64,000 nucleotides of DNA, taken from positions 310,001 through 374,000 of the forward strand of contig NC_006395.1 in the NCBI RefSeq assembly GCF_000011085.1. Reading direction: 5' to 3'. The notes under the pieces were generated by a model, which made no database searches, had not been told where the DNA came from, and saw nothing but the letters and a program-made list of their open reading frames with translations. The position numbers and the translations under genes were made by a program. Source of the DNA: Haloarcula marismortui ATCC 43049 (GTDB lineage Archaea; Halobacteriota; Halobacteria; Halobacteriales; Haloarculaceae). Shown here piece by piece: positions 26,812 through 36,374 of this stretch (position 1 is the first letter of the stretch; every line of letters starts with the position of its first letter).

Positions 26812-28059
26812 ATGGCTAACGTCCCAGAAGACTCGTCGGACCGGACGCTGGAGGACGTGTTCTATCCGGCTGACAGAGTCCCGTTCGTCGAGTGGGACGA
26901 GCTATCCGGCGCAAAACCGACGGTCGTCCTGACCGGGACGGTCGCGCTGCTGGCGTTCGTGACCGGCCTTTCGAATCTGAGTCAGGCGTCGCTTGCACTT
27001 AATGGCCCGCTGACCGCCGTCGTCGACCTTCCGCTACCGTTCGTCAGGTTCGGTGGGGTGTTGTTCGCGTTCGTCCTCGGCATCGTGACGGTCGGGCTCC
27101 AGCGGCGCAAACAACTCGCGTGGCGCGTGGCGGCCGTCGTGCTTCTCGGTCTGGTAGTACTGCCGCTTACCACGTTTCAGCCAACTGATATCCCGTTGTT
27201 GTTGCTGACGCTGGTCACGTACCCGCTGCTGGTCCGCAACCGTCACCGGTTCGACCAGTCTCTTGACCTCTCGCCGATTCAGATCGCATCGCTGTCGGCG
27301 ATTTTTGGCGTCGTTCTTTACGGGACCGTGGGTGCCTACGGACTGCGAGGCCAGTTCCTTGAACTCGACAGTTGGGGCGACGCCGTGTACTACGTCGTCG
27401 TCACAATCGCGACGGTTGGTTACGGCGATATCACACCTGTGACAGCGGAAGCACGGTGGTTCTCGCTCTCAATCATCCTGTTCGGAACCGGCGCGTTCAC
27501 CGTCGCCGTAGGCGCGCTCATTGGCCCCGCTATCGAATCCAGAATGGCGACAGCGTTCGGAGTCATGACAGCATCAGAACTCACACTCCTCGAGGACCAC
27601 GTCGTGGTTCTTGGGTACGGAGACGTTACGGCATCGCTGCTTGAGGAACTGGGCGACGAGACGGAGGTTGTGGTTGTTACCCCCGATGAGGAGACGGTCG
27701 CGTCGCTGCAGGGCGAGGGCGTGAATCTGCTCACCGGTGATCCCACCGATGAGGATGTCCTCAGGGACGCACGCGTCGGGACCGCAAGCGGTGTTGTGGT
27801 GGGGAGTAACGACGATGCCCGCGACGTGCTTGCGGTCATCGCGACGAAGAACGTCAATCCTGACATCCGCACAGTCGCAGCGGCGACTGCCGAGAAACAC
27901 GTCGAGAAGTTCCGCGCGGTCGGGGCGGACGAAGTTATCAACCCCCGTTCTATCGGCGGACGGCTTCTGGGAAAGTCGGTGTTGGGCCGTAAGTCGAGCG
28001 AACCACTACTGGACGGAATCGTTGCGGATGACGGGGAGAGCGGAGACACCACAGAGTAA
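26812..28059 (+). CDS. Potassium channel with RCK/TrkA-N domain
   Basis: A 415-residue membrane protein. The N-terminal half has four to six hydrophobic segments. The pore loop carries the K+ selectivity filter TVGYGD (about residue 202), followed by the inner helix. From about residue 260 a Rossmann RCK domain begins (HVVVLGYGDVTASLLEEL) with an acidic ribose-binding strand, a gating domain that senses NAD(H) or Ca2+ in relatives. High internal K+ is the osmotic strategy of haloarchaea. It is followed after 89 nt by the BCCT transporter, also osmolyte-related. Confidence 0.85.
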   Translation: MANVPEDSSDRTLEDVFYPADRVPFVEWDELSGAKPTVVLTGTVALLAFVTGLSNLSQASLALNGPLTAVVDLPLPFVRFGGVLFAFVLGIVTVGLQRRKQLAWRVAAVVLLGLVVLPLTTFQPTDIPLLLLTLVTYPLLVRNRHRFDQSLDLSPIQIASLSAIFGVVLYGTVGAYGLRGQFLELDSWGDAVYYVVVTIATVGYGDITPVTAEARWFSLSIILFGTGAFTVAVGALIGPAIESRMATAFGVMTASELTLLEDHVVVLGYGDVTASLLEELGDETEVVVVTPDEETVASLQGEGVNLLTGDPTDEDVLRDARVGTASGVVVGSNDDARDVLAVIATKNVNPDIRTVAAATAEKHVEKFRAVGADEVINPRSIGGRLLGKSVLGRKSSEPLLDGIVADDGESGDTTE

Positions 28060-28117
28060 CGATCCCGATGCTCGCCAGCGACGGTGTCGACCGGCTTGCA
28101 TCGCGCTGTGGGATAGT

Positions 28118-28125
28118 AATATATG
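28118..28125 (+). promoter_or_regulatory. TATA box TAATATAT
   Basis: About 28 nt before the ATG of the BCCT gene; supports a leaderless start at 28149. Confidence 0.5.
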
Positions 28126-28128
28126 TAT

Positions 28129-28145
28129 TCGATACTGAATATCGA
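28129..28145. promoter_or_regulatory. Inverted repeat TCGATA-N5-TATCGA
   Basis: Lies between the TATA box and the BCCT start codon, where a bound repressor would block transcription. Six-base arms; could be chance. Confidence 0.35.
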
Positions 28146-28148
28146 CGC

Positions 28149-30005
28149 ATGGCCACCTCGGACGCCAGTGGCATTTCGGAGATCGTCGGCCGGCTACTGG
28201 TGCCACTGTGTGCCGCATCCGGGGCGCTCGTGCTCGCGGGGTTCTTCTTTCCGACGCTTGTCGGCGAAGCCGTGACTGGTCCGGCGTGGCTGACTATTGC
28301 GCTCGTGTTTTTCAGTTCGGGACTCTGTTACATCGCGCTCCTTCCCTACTCCGAAGACGCCACTGCGCCGGCCGCGGCCGATGTCCTGCTCCGCGTCCGG
28401 CGGACAAAGGTCAGACGGGCCATCAAAGAGTTCCTCACACAGCACGAGCCAGCCATCCTCGCGTTCCCGGTGCTCGTGTTCGCCGCGTTCTTCGGGCTCC
28501 AGATCGCATTCCCTGCCCGGACGACGGGTGCCGTCGACGCCGCTGCTGCCACAGTCCTTCGCGACGGCGGCCCGCTGTTTCTCGCCGCGGTCTTCCTCTC
28601 GGTCTGTTACTGTCTGTTTCTGTTGCTTGGGCCCTGGGGCGAAATCAAACTCGGCGGTCCGGACACGGAGCCAAGCTACACGTATCCGACATACTTTACG
28701 CTCGTTTTCACCGCCGGCATCGCGGCCGGACTGGTGTTCTGGGGCCCCACTGAGGCCCTGTTTCACTACGACCAGCCACCGCCGTACATCGGGGCGGCAG
28801 CCGGGTCGCCGGGCGCCGTCAACGGCGCGCTTGTGTACACCCTCTTTCACTGGGGCGTCTCGGCCTGGAGCGCCTACGCTGTCATCGGCGTCCCGATAGC
28901 GTACTTCGCGTTCACGCGGGGCGCTCCGCTCCGGGTCTCGACAGTGCTGGCCCCCTTGCTCGGTGTCGATGAGCTCGATTCGGCCTGGGCCACACTGGTC
29001 GATACGCTGGCCGTTTTTGCCACTATCGGGGGCATCGCCACCTCGGTCGCACTCGTGAGCGAGCAGTTCCTCGCCGGGATCAATTACCAGTGGGACGTGG
29101 CAGCCGGTGAGGTCGGGCCGGTCCTGTTCGTCGGCGGCTTGACCCTGATATTTGTTGTCTCCAGCGCGACTGGGATCCACCGTGGCATCCGTCGCATCGC
29201 CGGCCTCAATATCGTCTTGTTTGGCCTGTTCGCGCTTCTCATCGCCGCCGTCGGTCCACGGTTGTTCATTCTCCAGCGAGGAACGCAGGCACTCGGGACC
29301 TACGTGGTGGAGTTCGTTCCGTTGAGTCTTCACACGGGCGGGCAGTGGGTCGCGGCGTGGACCGTCTGGAACTGGTCGTGGTGGTTTTCGTGGGCACCCT
29401 TCGCAGGGCTGTTCATCGCCGCACTCTCCCGCGGTCGCCGGGTCAGAACTGTCGTGTTCACGAGTGTCGTTGCGACCTCGGCGGCGACGATGGTCTGGTT
29501 CCTACTGCTCGGTGGTACGTCGCTGTTCATCCAGCAGACGGGGCAGGCCGATATTCTCGCCGCGATCGCACAACGTGGCGGTTCGGAGGCGGTCGCCGGC
29601 TTCCCGCTGTTCGCGTCATTACCGCTTGGACAGCTTCTGATGTTCCTGTTTCTCGCGCTCATCATCGTGTTCATGGCCACGTCGGCGGACACCTCGACGC
29701 TCGTCGTCTCTGTTCTGGCAACGCGACGGGGGATGGCACCGTCGGCGACGCATATCGTCTTCTGGGGTATTTTTCAGGGTTCAGTCGCTGTTTCGGTGTT
29801 GCTTCTCGGTGGTGCTGAGACGCTTCAGGCCCTGGCCGTCCTGACTGGCGGCCCGTTCGCCGTAATATCACTTGTGGCGGTCGGCGGGCTGACCGTGACT
29901 TGGTACCGGGACGAGCAGGGCCACACCTCCCTCTTCCGACGCGCCGTCAGGAAACTGCCGGACATTCAGACACACCACGACGTCGACCCACCTGAAAAGA
30001 AATAG
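28149..30005 (+). CDS. BCCT family transporter (betaine/choline/carnitine type)
   Basis: A 618-residue transporter with twelve or more membrane segments. The family signature is clear in WNWSWWFSWAPFAGLFIA, and GLVFWGPTEALFHY matches the conserved helix-3/4 region. Members take up glycine betaine, choline, carnitine or DMSP with Na+ or H+. The N-terminus has an extra pair of helices and an Arg/Lys segment (RVRRTKVRRA, about residue 80). Start MATSDASG is supported by the TATA spacing. Substrate unproven; a DmdA-like demethylase at 62287 makes a methylated osmolyte attractive. Confidence 0.88.
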   Translation: MATSDASGISEIVGRLLVPLCAASGALVLAGFFFPTLVGEAVTGPAWLTIALVFFSSGLCYIALLPYSEDATAPAAADVLLRVRRTKVRRAIKEFLTQHEPAILAFPVLVFAAFFGLQIAFPARTTGAVDAAAATVLRDGGPLFLAAVFLSVCYCLFLLLGPWGEIKLGGPDTEPSYTYPTYFTLVFTAGIAAGLVFWGPTEALFHYDQPPPYIGAAAGSPGAVNGALVYTLFHWGVSAWSAYAVIGVPIAYFAFTRGAPLRVSTVLAPLLGVDELDSAWATLVDTLAVFATIGGIATSVALVSEQFLAGINYQWDVAAGEVGPVLFVGGLTLIFVVSSATGIHRGIRRIAGLNIVLFGLFALLIAAVGPRLFILQRGTQALGTYVVEFVPLSLHTGGQWVAAWTVWNWSWWFSWAPFAGLFIAALSRGRRVRTVVFTSVVATSAATMVWFLLLGGTSLFIQQTGQADILAAIAQRGGSEAVAGFPLFASLPLGQLLMFLFLALIIVFMATSADTSTLVVSVLATRRGMAPSATHIVFWGIFQGSVAVSVLLLGGAETLQALAVLTGGPFAVISLVAVGGLTVTWYRDEQGHTSLFRRAVRKLPDIQTHHDVDPPEKK

Positions 30006-30025
30006 ACGGCGCGGGTGCTGTGATT

Positions 30026-30598
30026 TTAGGCCTTGGCGATTCCGGTACAGAAGTTCTCGACGATCTGTTTCCCGGCGTCAGTGAGGATGCTCTCCGGATG
30101 GAACTGGACGCCGATGTGCGGTTTTTCGGCGTGCTGGACGCCCATCACGATGCCCTGCTCGTCGTTCGTGTGGGCCGTTTCCGAAAGCGTGTCTGGGAGT
30201 TCCGATGCCTTGACGGCCAACGAGTGATACCGCCCGACCTCAAACGGGTCGTCGACGCCGTCGTATAGTCTCGTTCCATCGTGGCGGACCTCCGAGGGCT
30301 TCCCGTGGACCACGCTCGGCGCGTGGCCGACAGGAGTCCCGTGGGCCGCACAGAGCGCCTGGTGGCCCAGACAGACGCCAAGCGCCGGGTACTCTGTCTC
30401 GGCGAACACGTCGATGGACACGCCGGCCTCTGCGGGCGTCCCGGGCCCCGGCGAAACGACGATGCCGTCCGGGTCGAGTTCATGGATGCCCTCAACATCG
30501 ATAGCGTCGTTCCGGCGGACCGTGACATCGTCGAACTCGCCGACGTACTGGACCAGATTGTAGGCGAAGGAATCGTAGTTGTCGATAATGAGTATCAT
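30026..30598 (-). CDS. Glutamine amidotransferase subunit (aminodeoxychorismate or anthranilate synthase component II)
   Basis: A 190-residue class-I amidotransferase. The catalytic Cys is in GVCLGHQA, and His/Glu in GVQFHPESI; the start [18 protein letters not shown] is canonical. It supplies ammonia to the chorismate-binding partner encoded just upstream, with which it overlaps by ATGA. TrpG and PabA cannot be separated by this sequence; the partner and folate-related neighbour lean toward PabA. Confidence 0.88.
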   Translation of the reverse strand: MILIIDNYDSFAYNLVQYVGEFDDVTVRRNDAIDVEGIHELDPDGIVVSPGPGTPAEAGVSIDVFAETEYPALGVCLGHQALCAAHGTPVGHAPSVVHGKPSEVRHDGTRLYDGVDDPFEVGRYHSLAVKASELPDTLSETAHTNDEQGIVMGVQHAEKPHIGVQFHPESILTDAGKQIVENFCTGIAKA

Positions 30599-32106
30599 CG
30601 CATCCCCTCCATCGGTTCGGTCTCGGATTCGACGGCGAACGACCCCTGTTCGCCGAGCGCCTCGTCGACGGCAGTAACGAGCGCCCGGGCCTTGTCCAGT
30701 GTCTCCCTGTACTCCGCCTCTGGAACGGAATCATGTACGATGCCGCTCCCGACGCGGAGGCGGTACTCGTCGTCGTAGTGAACCAGCGTCCTGATCGTGA
30801 TGTTCAGCGTCGCACGGTCGTCGAAACCGAACATCCCGATACTGCCGGTGTAGGGCCCCCGTCGGGTCCGCTCCACCTCGTCGATAATCTCCATCGTCCG
30901 CGGCTTCGGCGCGCCGGTGATGGTCCCACCAGGGAACACGGCTGCGACCGCGTCGGCGATGCTCACCGCGTCGCGTAATTCCCCTTCGATGAGGGAAACG
31001 AGGTGCATCACCTCGGAATACCGGTCGACGCGGCGGTACTCGGCGACGTCGACGGACCCATACTCGCTGACCTTGCCGAGGTCATTGCGTTCGAGGTCGA
31101 CCAGCATGGCGTGTTCAGCCCGCTCCTTCTCGTCGCTACAGAGGTCTACCTCAAGGTCCTCGTCTTCGGACGGCGTCGCGCCTCGCGGCCGCGTTCCGGC
31201 AATCGGCTCCGTGAGCAACTGGTCGCCATCGACGTCCAGCAACAGCTCCGGGCTGGCGCTGACAAGGTCGACGCCGGGGAACTCAAGCAGGGCTGAGTAC
31301 GGAGCCGGATTCACCCGACGGACAGCGTCGAAGGTGTCGACTGGGTGGACGGCCGCCGGGGCGGTCAGCCGGTGTGAGACGTTTGTCTGGAACGTGTCGC
31401 CGTCCCTGACGTACTGTTTTATTTGCCGGACGCGGTCGGCGAACGCTGCTTCGCCGCACTCGCTCTCGAACGTGGCCTGACTCGCAGCGGTTGGCTGGGA
31501 CTGGACGTGTTTCTCGCCGTGGATGGCGTCCTGTGCTAGCTCTCGGGCCATCGTCCGGCCACGCTCGAATGCCGATTCAGGCGACCCGTCGACGGTGGGA
31601 CAAGCCGTTACATGTATCTCGACGTTGCCGTCGTGTGGCTCCTCCCACGCGGCGATGCAGTCGAACACGCCAAACTGAAGCCGTGGGAGGCCATCCGAAA
31701 CGGTCGTCTCTGGGATGTCTTCCAGTTCCCGTGCTACGTCGTAGGAAAGCCACCCGAACGCGCCACACGGGTATGGAACCGTACAGTCGCCCCGTTCTAG
31801 GTGTTCGCGGTCAAGTAGGTCGTCGATAGCTTCGAGACTCGGACTTCCGCCATCCTGTGCGGGTGTCGCTCCTGCGGACACCTCGACGCGCTCGATTGGC
31901 TCGATGCCGAAGTACCCCCAGCCCGACTGCCCACCGGTCGTTTCGAGATAGAAGCCGTCTGTGTTCTCGTCGCGGGCGCGGCGATACGCTTCGAACGGGT
32001 CGGCAACGGTGACGCGCGCCTCAACCGGCACACGGGTGCCGTCCGCTGCTGCCCTCGCAGTTTCGATGAACGATTCTTTGTCGGTGCTGAATCGAATCTC
32101 AGTCAT
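30595..32106 (-). CDS. Chorismate-binding synthase component I (PabB or TrpE)
   Basis: A 503-residue enzyme. The C-terminal chorismate domain has [31 protein letters not shown], and [18 protein letters not shown] with [11 protein letters not shown]. The GGTITGAPK form and the lack of a clear LLES Trp-feedback motif near the N-terminus (FYLETTGG instead) resemble PabB more than TrpE. The product would be aminodeoxychorismate for folate, or anthranilate for Trp. FolD is the divergent neighbour. No pabC or other trp gene is adjacent. Start at [11 protein letters not shown]. Confidence 0.82.
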   Translation of the reverse strand: MTEIRFSTDKESFIETARAAADGTRVPVEARVTVADPFEAYRRARDENTDGFYLETTGGQSGWGYFGIEPIERVEVSAGATPAQDGGSPSLEAIDDLLDREHLERGDCTVPYPCGAFGWLSYDVARELEDIPETTVSDGLPRLQFGVFDCIAAWEEPHDGNVEIHVTACPTVDGSPESAFERGRTMARELAQDAIHGEKHVQSQPTAASQATFESECGEAAFADRVRQIKQYVRDGDTFQTNVSHRLTAPAAVHPVDTFDAVRRVNPAPYSALLEFPGVDLVSASPELLLDVDGDQLLTEPIAGTRPRGATPSEDEDLEVDLCSDEKERAEHAMLVDLERNDLGKVSEYGSVDVAEYRRVDRYSEVMHLVSLIEGELRDAVSIADAVAAVFPGGTITGAPKPRTMEIIDEVERTRRGPYTGSIGMFGFDDRATLNITIRTLVHYDDEYRLRVGSGIVHDSVPEAEYRETLDKARALVTAVDEALGEQGSFAVESETEPMEGMR

Positions 32107-32421
32107 AGTGCAGTTGCTCCTAAGCGAGAGGCCCTGCCTCCCGGTGTGGTTGTGTAGACCAAGCATGGGTCAGGACAAAAACCTTCGGTACTCCCTCCTA
32201 CTGCCCGAAATACTGCCGAACTGTCGACTGACTACGGCTAAACACTGGACGAATAGCCGATATCATTTCAAAGGCTGGACTATTCCGCATCACTCACTAT
32301 TCCGACGGGGCTTGAGGAAAACATCGAACGCTTGGCCAACCCCAGCAGTTGACCGTGCAGCAGTCTGCTCACTCTGGACATCTAACTGGGGACTTCGGGG
32401 CCGACAGCAAACCTAGCAACA
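32107..32421. other. Divergent promoter region, 315 nt
   Basis: Separates the chorismate synthase pair from folD. AT-rich pockets may hold TATA elements for both. I see no gene and no strong palindrome. Confidence 0.4.
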
Positions 32422-33315
32422 ATGACTACAGTAATCGATGGGAACGAAATCGGCGACCAGATCACGGAGGGCGTCGCGGCGTGTACGGACACGCTCGTCA
32501 GCGAGGGTGTCACACCGGGGCTGGCGACTGTGCTGATGAGCGACGACGGCGCGAGTGAAACGTACGTCTCGATGAAACAGCGGGCCTGTAATGAAATCGG
32601 CATTGAGGGGTTTCATCATCAAATCAGTGCAGACGAGTCGGCCGAGGCGCTGTTCTCGACCATCGACGAACTGAACGCGGACCCGGCGGTCCACGGAATC
32701 CTCGTTCAGATGCCGGTCCCCGACCACGTGCCAAAGCGCGACGTACTGGAGCGCATTGACCCGATGAAAGACGTCGACGGGTTCCATCCCGAAAACGTCG
32801 GCCGACTCGTCGCGGGGAACGCGCGATACAAGCCCTGCACCCCCCATGGAATACAGAAAATGCTGGCCGAAACTGGTGTTGTGACGGAGGGGAAAGACGT
32901 TGTCGTCGTGGGTCGCTCGGACATCGTCGGCAAACCGATGGCAAACTTGCTCATCCAGTACGGGCCGGGCGGGAACGCGACAACGACCGTCTGCCACTCC
33001 CGAACTGATGACCTTGCGGACAAGACTCGCAACGCGGACATCGTGATTGCCGCCGCCGGGGTTCCGGAGATGATAGACGGGTCGATGCTCTCGGCGGGTA
33101 CGACAGTTATTGATGTGGGCATCAACCGGGTTGATGCTGACACGGAGAAGGGGTACGAACTCGTCGGGGACGTGGACTTCGAGAGCGCTAAAGAGAAAGC
33201 GGACGCCATCACCCCGGTTCCCGGCGGTGTTGGACCACTCACCATCGCGATGCTGCTGTATAACACTGTGAAAGCGGCCAGCCTCCAGTCCGGCGTCGAT
33301 ATTAGGCTTCCGTAG
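32422..33315 (+). CDS. folD: Bifunctional methylenetetrahydrofolate dehydrogenase/cyclohydrolase
   Basis: A 297-residue enzyme interconverting 5,10-methylene-, methenyl- and 10-formyl-tetrahydrofolate. The catalytic Lys lies in YVSMKQRA (about residue 56), folate-loop residues in VHGILVQMPVP, the NADP-binding segment in VVVVGRSDIVGKPMA, and the C-terminal signature in PVPGGVGPLTIAMLL. Length is standard. Folate-linked one-carbon genes recur in this window (dihydrofolate reductase, DmdA-like protein). Confidence 0.95.
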   Translation: MTTVIDGNEIGDQITEGVAACTDTLVSEGVTPGLATVLMSDDGASETYVSMKQRACNEIGIEGFHHQISADESAEALFSTIDELNADPAVHGILVQMPVPDHVPKRDVLERIDPMKDVDGFHPENVGRLVAGNARYKPCTPHGIQKMLAETGVVTEGKDVVVVGRSDIVGKPMANLLIQYGPGGNATTTVCHSRTDDLADKTRNADIVIAAAGVPEMIDGSMLSAGTTVIDVGINRVDADTEKGYELVGDVDFESAKEKADAITPVPGGVGPLTIAMLLYNTVKAASLQSGVDIRLP

Positions 33316-33346
33316 GGCCCGTTCGCAGGACTACCCGCGTGGACTG

Positions 33347-33547
33347 TTATATCGTTTCGACCGCACCACACTCCGGGCATGTAATCAGGAGTTCACCTGC
33401 TGGGTCCTGTTCTCCCTCTATGACGTTGTGACCGCTGGCACACTGTTCGTGCATATACACCTCGTGGCTGTCGTGCTCACGCAGCCAGATGTGGCCTTCT
33501 TCCGGTGCTGAAACGATGCCGTGACAGAAGTAACACTCGCCGTTCAT
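33347..33547 (-). CDS. Small zinc-ribbon-like protein, unknown
   Basis: A 66-residue protein with CYFCHG near the N-terminus, His and Cys residues in the middle (YMHEQCASGH), and CPECGAVETI at the C-terminus. Two CxxC knuckles suggest one zinc ribbon. Start taken at MNGECYFC; an ATG nine codons upstream is possible. Such mini-proteins are numerous in haloarchaea and mostly uncharacterised. Convergent with folD. Confidence 0.65.
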   Translation of the reverse strand: MNGECYFCHGIVSAPEEGHIWLREHDSHEVYMHEQCASGHNVIEGEQDPAGELLITCPECGAVETI

Positions 33548-33698
33548 ACAGAATCGATGACAAGCCAGTATCAAATAGCTACCTCTCAGTGTGGGATGCT
33601 GCTCGTTTTCAATTCTACAGCGTCAGCGAGAACACAACATATAGCGGAAAAGACAACTATTGTTTCAAAACTAAGATGCTTCAGCCCAACAATCCGAT

Positions 33699-34562
33699 AT
33701 GGACTACTGTTATACGGGCGACACACACGAGAAACTCTTCGCGGCGTACCGGGCCGATGAAGAGCCGTTCCCGACCCAGACGCAGATGGAGTTCCCGCGG
33801 CGGGAACACCGAAGACCGGAAATCGACATCCTCAAACGACTGTTCTTCCCGACCTGTTGGAACGCTGCTGAACTGGTCCGGGACGAGCTCGCCGTTCTGG
33901 ACCGTCTCGACACCCTGGGCGGCCTCTTCTTTGCCGGTATTAGACCCTACTCCGGGTCGGACCCGGCTGAAACAGTTGACGCCGTCATCGATCAGCTCCC
34001 GGCGGTTCGCACACGACTCAAAAAGGACGTGGAGGCCGCGTTCAAAGGTGATCCGGCGGCAAAGACGTATATGGAGATAATCCGGTCCTATCCGGGGTTC
34101 ATGGCAATACTCGTACAACGGGTCGCACACACCCTCTACGAGGCCGGAGCCTCCGAGTACGCTCGCGAACTCACCGAATACGCCAAGACTGAGACCGGCA
34201 TCGACATCCACCCCGGCGCTGAAATCGGCGACCACTTTTTTATCGACCACGGGACTGGCGTCGTCATCGGCGAAACCACAACTGTCGGGGAGTGGGTCCG
34301 CCTCTATCAGGACGTGACGCTTGGCGCGCTCCACTTCGAGGCCGACGAGAGCGACGAACACAGATTAAAGAAGGGCTACAAACGACACCCGGATATCGGC
34401 GACCACGTCGTCATCGGCGCGGGCACGAAAGTTCTGGGTGCCATCAGCGTTGGTGACCACGTCAGCATTGGGGCGAACTCCTGGGTCACCGACGACATTC
34501 CGGACGATACGAAAGTGTACGTCACAGACCACCCGACACAGGAACGAAAACGAACCAACTAA
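33699..34562 (+). CDS. cysE: Serine O-acetyltransferase
   Basis: A 287-residue enzyme that acetylates serine for cysteine synthesis. The N-terminal helical domain leads to YPGFMAILVQRVAH. The left-handed beta-helix shows hexapeptide repeats: GIDIHPGAEIGDHFFIDHGTGVVIGETTTVG, VVIGAGTKVLGAISVG. DHGTGVVIGE holds the catalytic Asp/His region. The C-terminus is short. The overall length resembles EpsC/SrpH-type enzymes more than short CysE. No cysteine synthase gene is adjacent. Confidence 0.88.
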   Translation: MDYCYTGDTHEKLFAAYRADEEPFPTQTQMEFPRREHRRPEIDILKRLFFPTCWNAAELVRDELAVLDRLDTLGGLFFAGIRPYSGSDPAETVDAVIDQLPAVRTRLKKDVEAAFKGDPAAKTYMEIIRSYPGFMAILVQRVAHTLYEAGASEYARELTEYAKTETGIDIHPGAEIGDHFFIDHGTGVVIGETTTVGEWVRLYQDVTLGALHFEADESDEHRLKKGYKRHPDIGDHVVIGAGTKVLGAISVGDHVSIGANSWVTDDIPDDTKVYVTDHPTQERKRTN

Positions 34563-34766
34563 AATCGGGACCGATATCGCCCGGTTTCTGAGACTGCAAA
34601 GATACCACGAATTGGCTGGACGAACGCTTCTGACTGGTGTACCCGGCCCGAGGACCTCTCATACTGTTGTTGTCTGTCCAGTCGCGAGAAGTACTCCTCT
34701 TCTAATAGATTAGAATAACAACTGTACCAGCATTAGGGGCTGTTGGAATCGCTCCCGCCGTTCGCT

Positions 34767-36071
34767 TTAGTCGTCACCGGGAACGAACTCAGCGACTCCG
34801 CTCAGGTTTCGTGACCAGACGCCCTCACCACGGTCGAGTCCGTCGTTCCACTTCCCCACAACGGTCGAAACTGCGAGGTCGCCAGTGACGTTGTTCATAG
34901 TTGCAATCCGCCCAAGAATAGGGTCGACCCCGGCGACGAATCCAACGACCTCCAGCGGAAGGCCGACCTGTGTGAGAATCACAGTGAGCATGACGATCCC
35001 CGCTCCCGGAACGCCAGCGGTTCCGATGCTGATGAGGACGGCCACAATTAAGACGAAAATTTGCTCAGTAAGCACTAGTGGCTGTCCGACGACGTTTGCG
35101 GCAAACATCACGGTGACCGCCTGTCGGATGGCAGCACCATCCATGTTCGCCGTGGCACCGACCGGGAGCGTGAACGAATACACTCGCTCAGCGATCTGCA
35201 GGTCTTCGTCCGCATTGCGCATCGTAACAGGGAGCGTTCCGCTCGACGACCGAGTCGCGAACGCAGTCACCATCGCGTCCTTCGCTCCGCTGAGGAACGC
35301 AATCGGCGACACGTCGGCAATCACGCTCATCAAAAGAACGAGATAGGTGAAGCCGATGTGAATGCCGATTGCAATAGTGACTGCCAACACGAGCTCGCCC
35401 AGCGAGGAGAACAGGCCGATGCCTTCAGTGCCGATACCGGACGCCATCAACGCGAACACACCGAGCACACCGAATTCGAGGACGCCACGGACGATGACAA
35501 ACATCGCCTCAGCACCCACTTCGAAGGCCTCGAACACTGAATCGACACTCTCTGCGAGCGCGTCTTGCCGGGCGCGGACGTATGTCAGCGCGATTCCGAA
35601 GACGATGACGAAGAAAACCGTCGCCAGCAGATTCCCCTCTGCGAGGGCCGCGACGGGATTGTTCGGCACGATACCGAGAACGACATCAAGCAACGACGGC
35701 GGCGCTTTCGATTGCGCTTCACCGCCGCCGAATTCGAGCCCACGACCCGGCTGAAGCACGTTTGCAACCGCGAGACCAATGATTCCTGCGAGGGTCGTCG
35801 TCAGGGCGTAGAGACCGACTGTCGCACCGCCGATTTTTCCAAGTTTTGCGGGTGAGAGCTGTCGAATCCCGGTCAGCAGTGTGAAGACGATAATCGGGAT
35901 GACCAGCATATTGAGCAGTCGGAGGAAGAGGTCGCCTACTGGTCTGACGACAGCCATCTGCTCCCCGAACACGATACCGGCACCTGCTCCCAGTACGAAG
36001 GCGACAAAGATGCGCCAGATGAGCGGGATAGATCGATACCGGCTCCATAGCGTGCGAATGGGTTGTATCAT
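34767..36071 (-). CDS. Dicarboxylate/amino acid:cation symporter (DAACS)
   Basis: A 434-residue transporter of the GltP/DctA fold with eight membrane helices and two re-entrant loops. The serine-rich HP1 loop appears as ATRSSSGTLPVT, and the NMDGT-type motif of helix 7 as TANMDGAA, where Ala replaces the usual Thr. HP2 is GTAGVPGAGIVML. Substrates are glutamate, aspartate or C4-dicarboxylates with Na+ or H+. Monocistronic. Confidence 0.9.
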   Translation of the reverse strand: MIQPIRTLWSRYRSIPLIWRIFVAFVLGAGAGIVFGEQMAVVRPVGDLFLRLLNMLVIPIIVFTLLTGIRQLSPAKLGKIGGATVGLYALTTTLAGIIGLAVANVLQPGRGLEFGGGEAQSKAPPSLLDVVLGIVPNNPVAALAEGNLLATVFFVIVFGIALTYVRARQDALAESVDSVFEAFEVGAEAMFVIVRGVLEFGVLGVFALMASGIGTEGIGLFSSLGELVLAVTIAIGIHIGFTYLVLLMSVIADVSPIAFLSGAKDAMVTAFATRSSSGTLPVTMRNADEDLQIAERVYSFTLPVGATANMDGAAIRQAVTVMFAANVVGQPLVLTEQIFVLIVAVLISIGTAGVPGAGIVMLTVILTQVGLPLEVVGFVAGVDPILGRIATMNNVTGDLAVSTVVGKWNDGLDRGEGVWSRNLSGVAEFVPGDD

Positions 36072-36374
36072 ATTACACAGCAACGGGTAGTCTTATAAAA
36101 ACCCGTTAGCCCCGCCAGTATGTGCAAGCGGCTATGATGCGGTTTTCTCTTACAAGGTTCCGTTTTCAGACGGGTCTGTCGCCAAATGGCAAGTGCTACA
36201 GCCGTTCATCTGAAAAGGATAGCAAAATAGCGGTTGGAATTCGCTTGTTTTCAGAAGCGCGACGCCGTTGGCACTCCTGCCTGACGGTCATTCTTACCGT
36301 TTCTCGCTTCGCTGTCGAGTTTCCCGTATCTAGAGAGTGGTCCAGTCAGTGACGGCCTGCTCACCCGGTTGTGG
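36072..36374. other. Intergenic region, 303 nt
   Basis: Upstream of the symporter gene and downstream of the EamA exporter. Short open frames here lack protein-like composition. I see no RNA or repeat beyond a weak CAGAC/GTCTG inverted pair. Confidence 0.35.

Noticed and set aside
28194-29333. 379-codon minus-strand frame
   Set aside because: Antisense of the BCCT transporter; charged, low-complexity composition.
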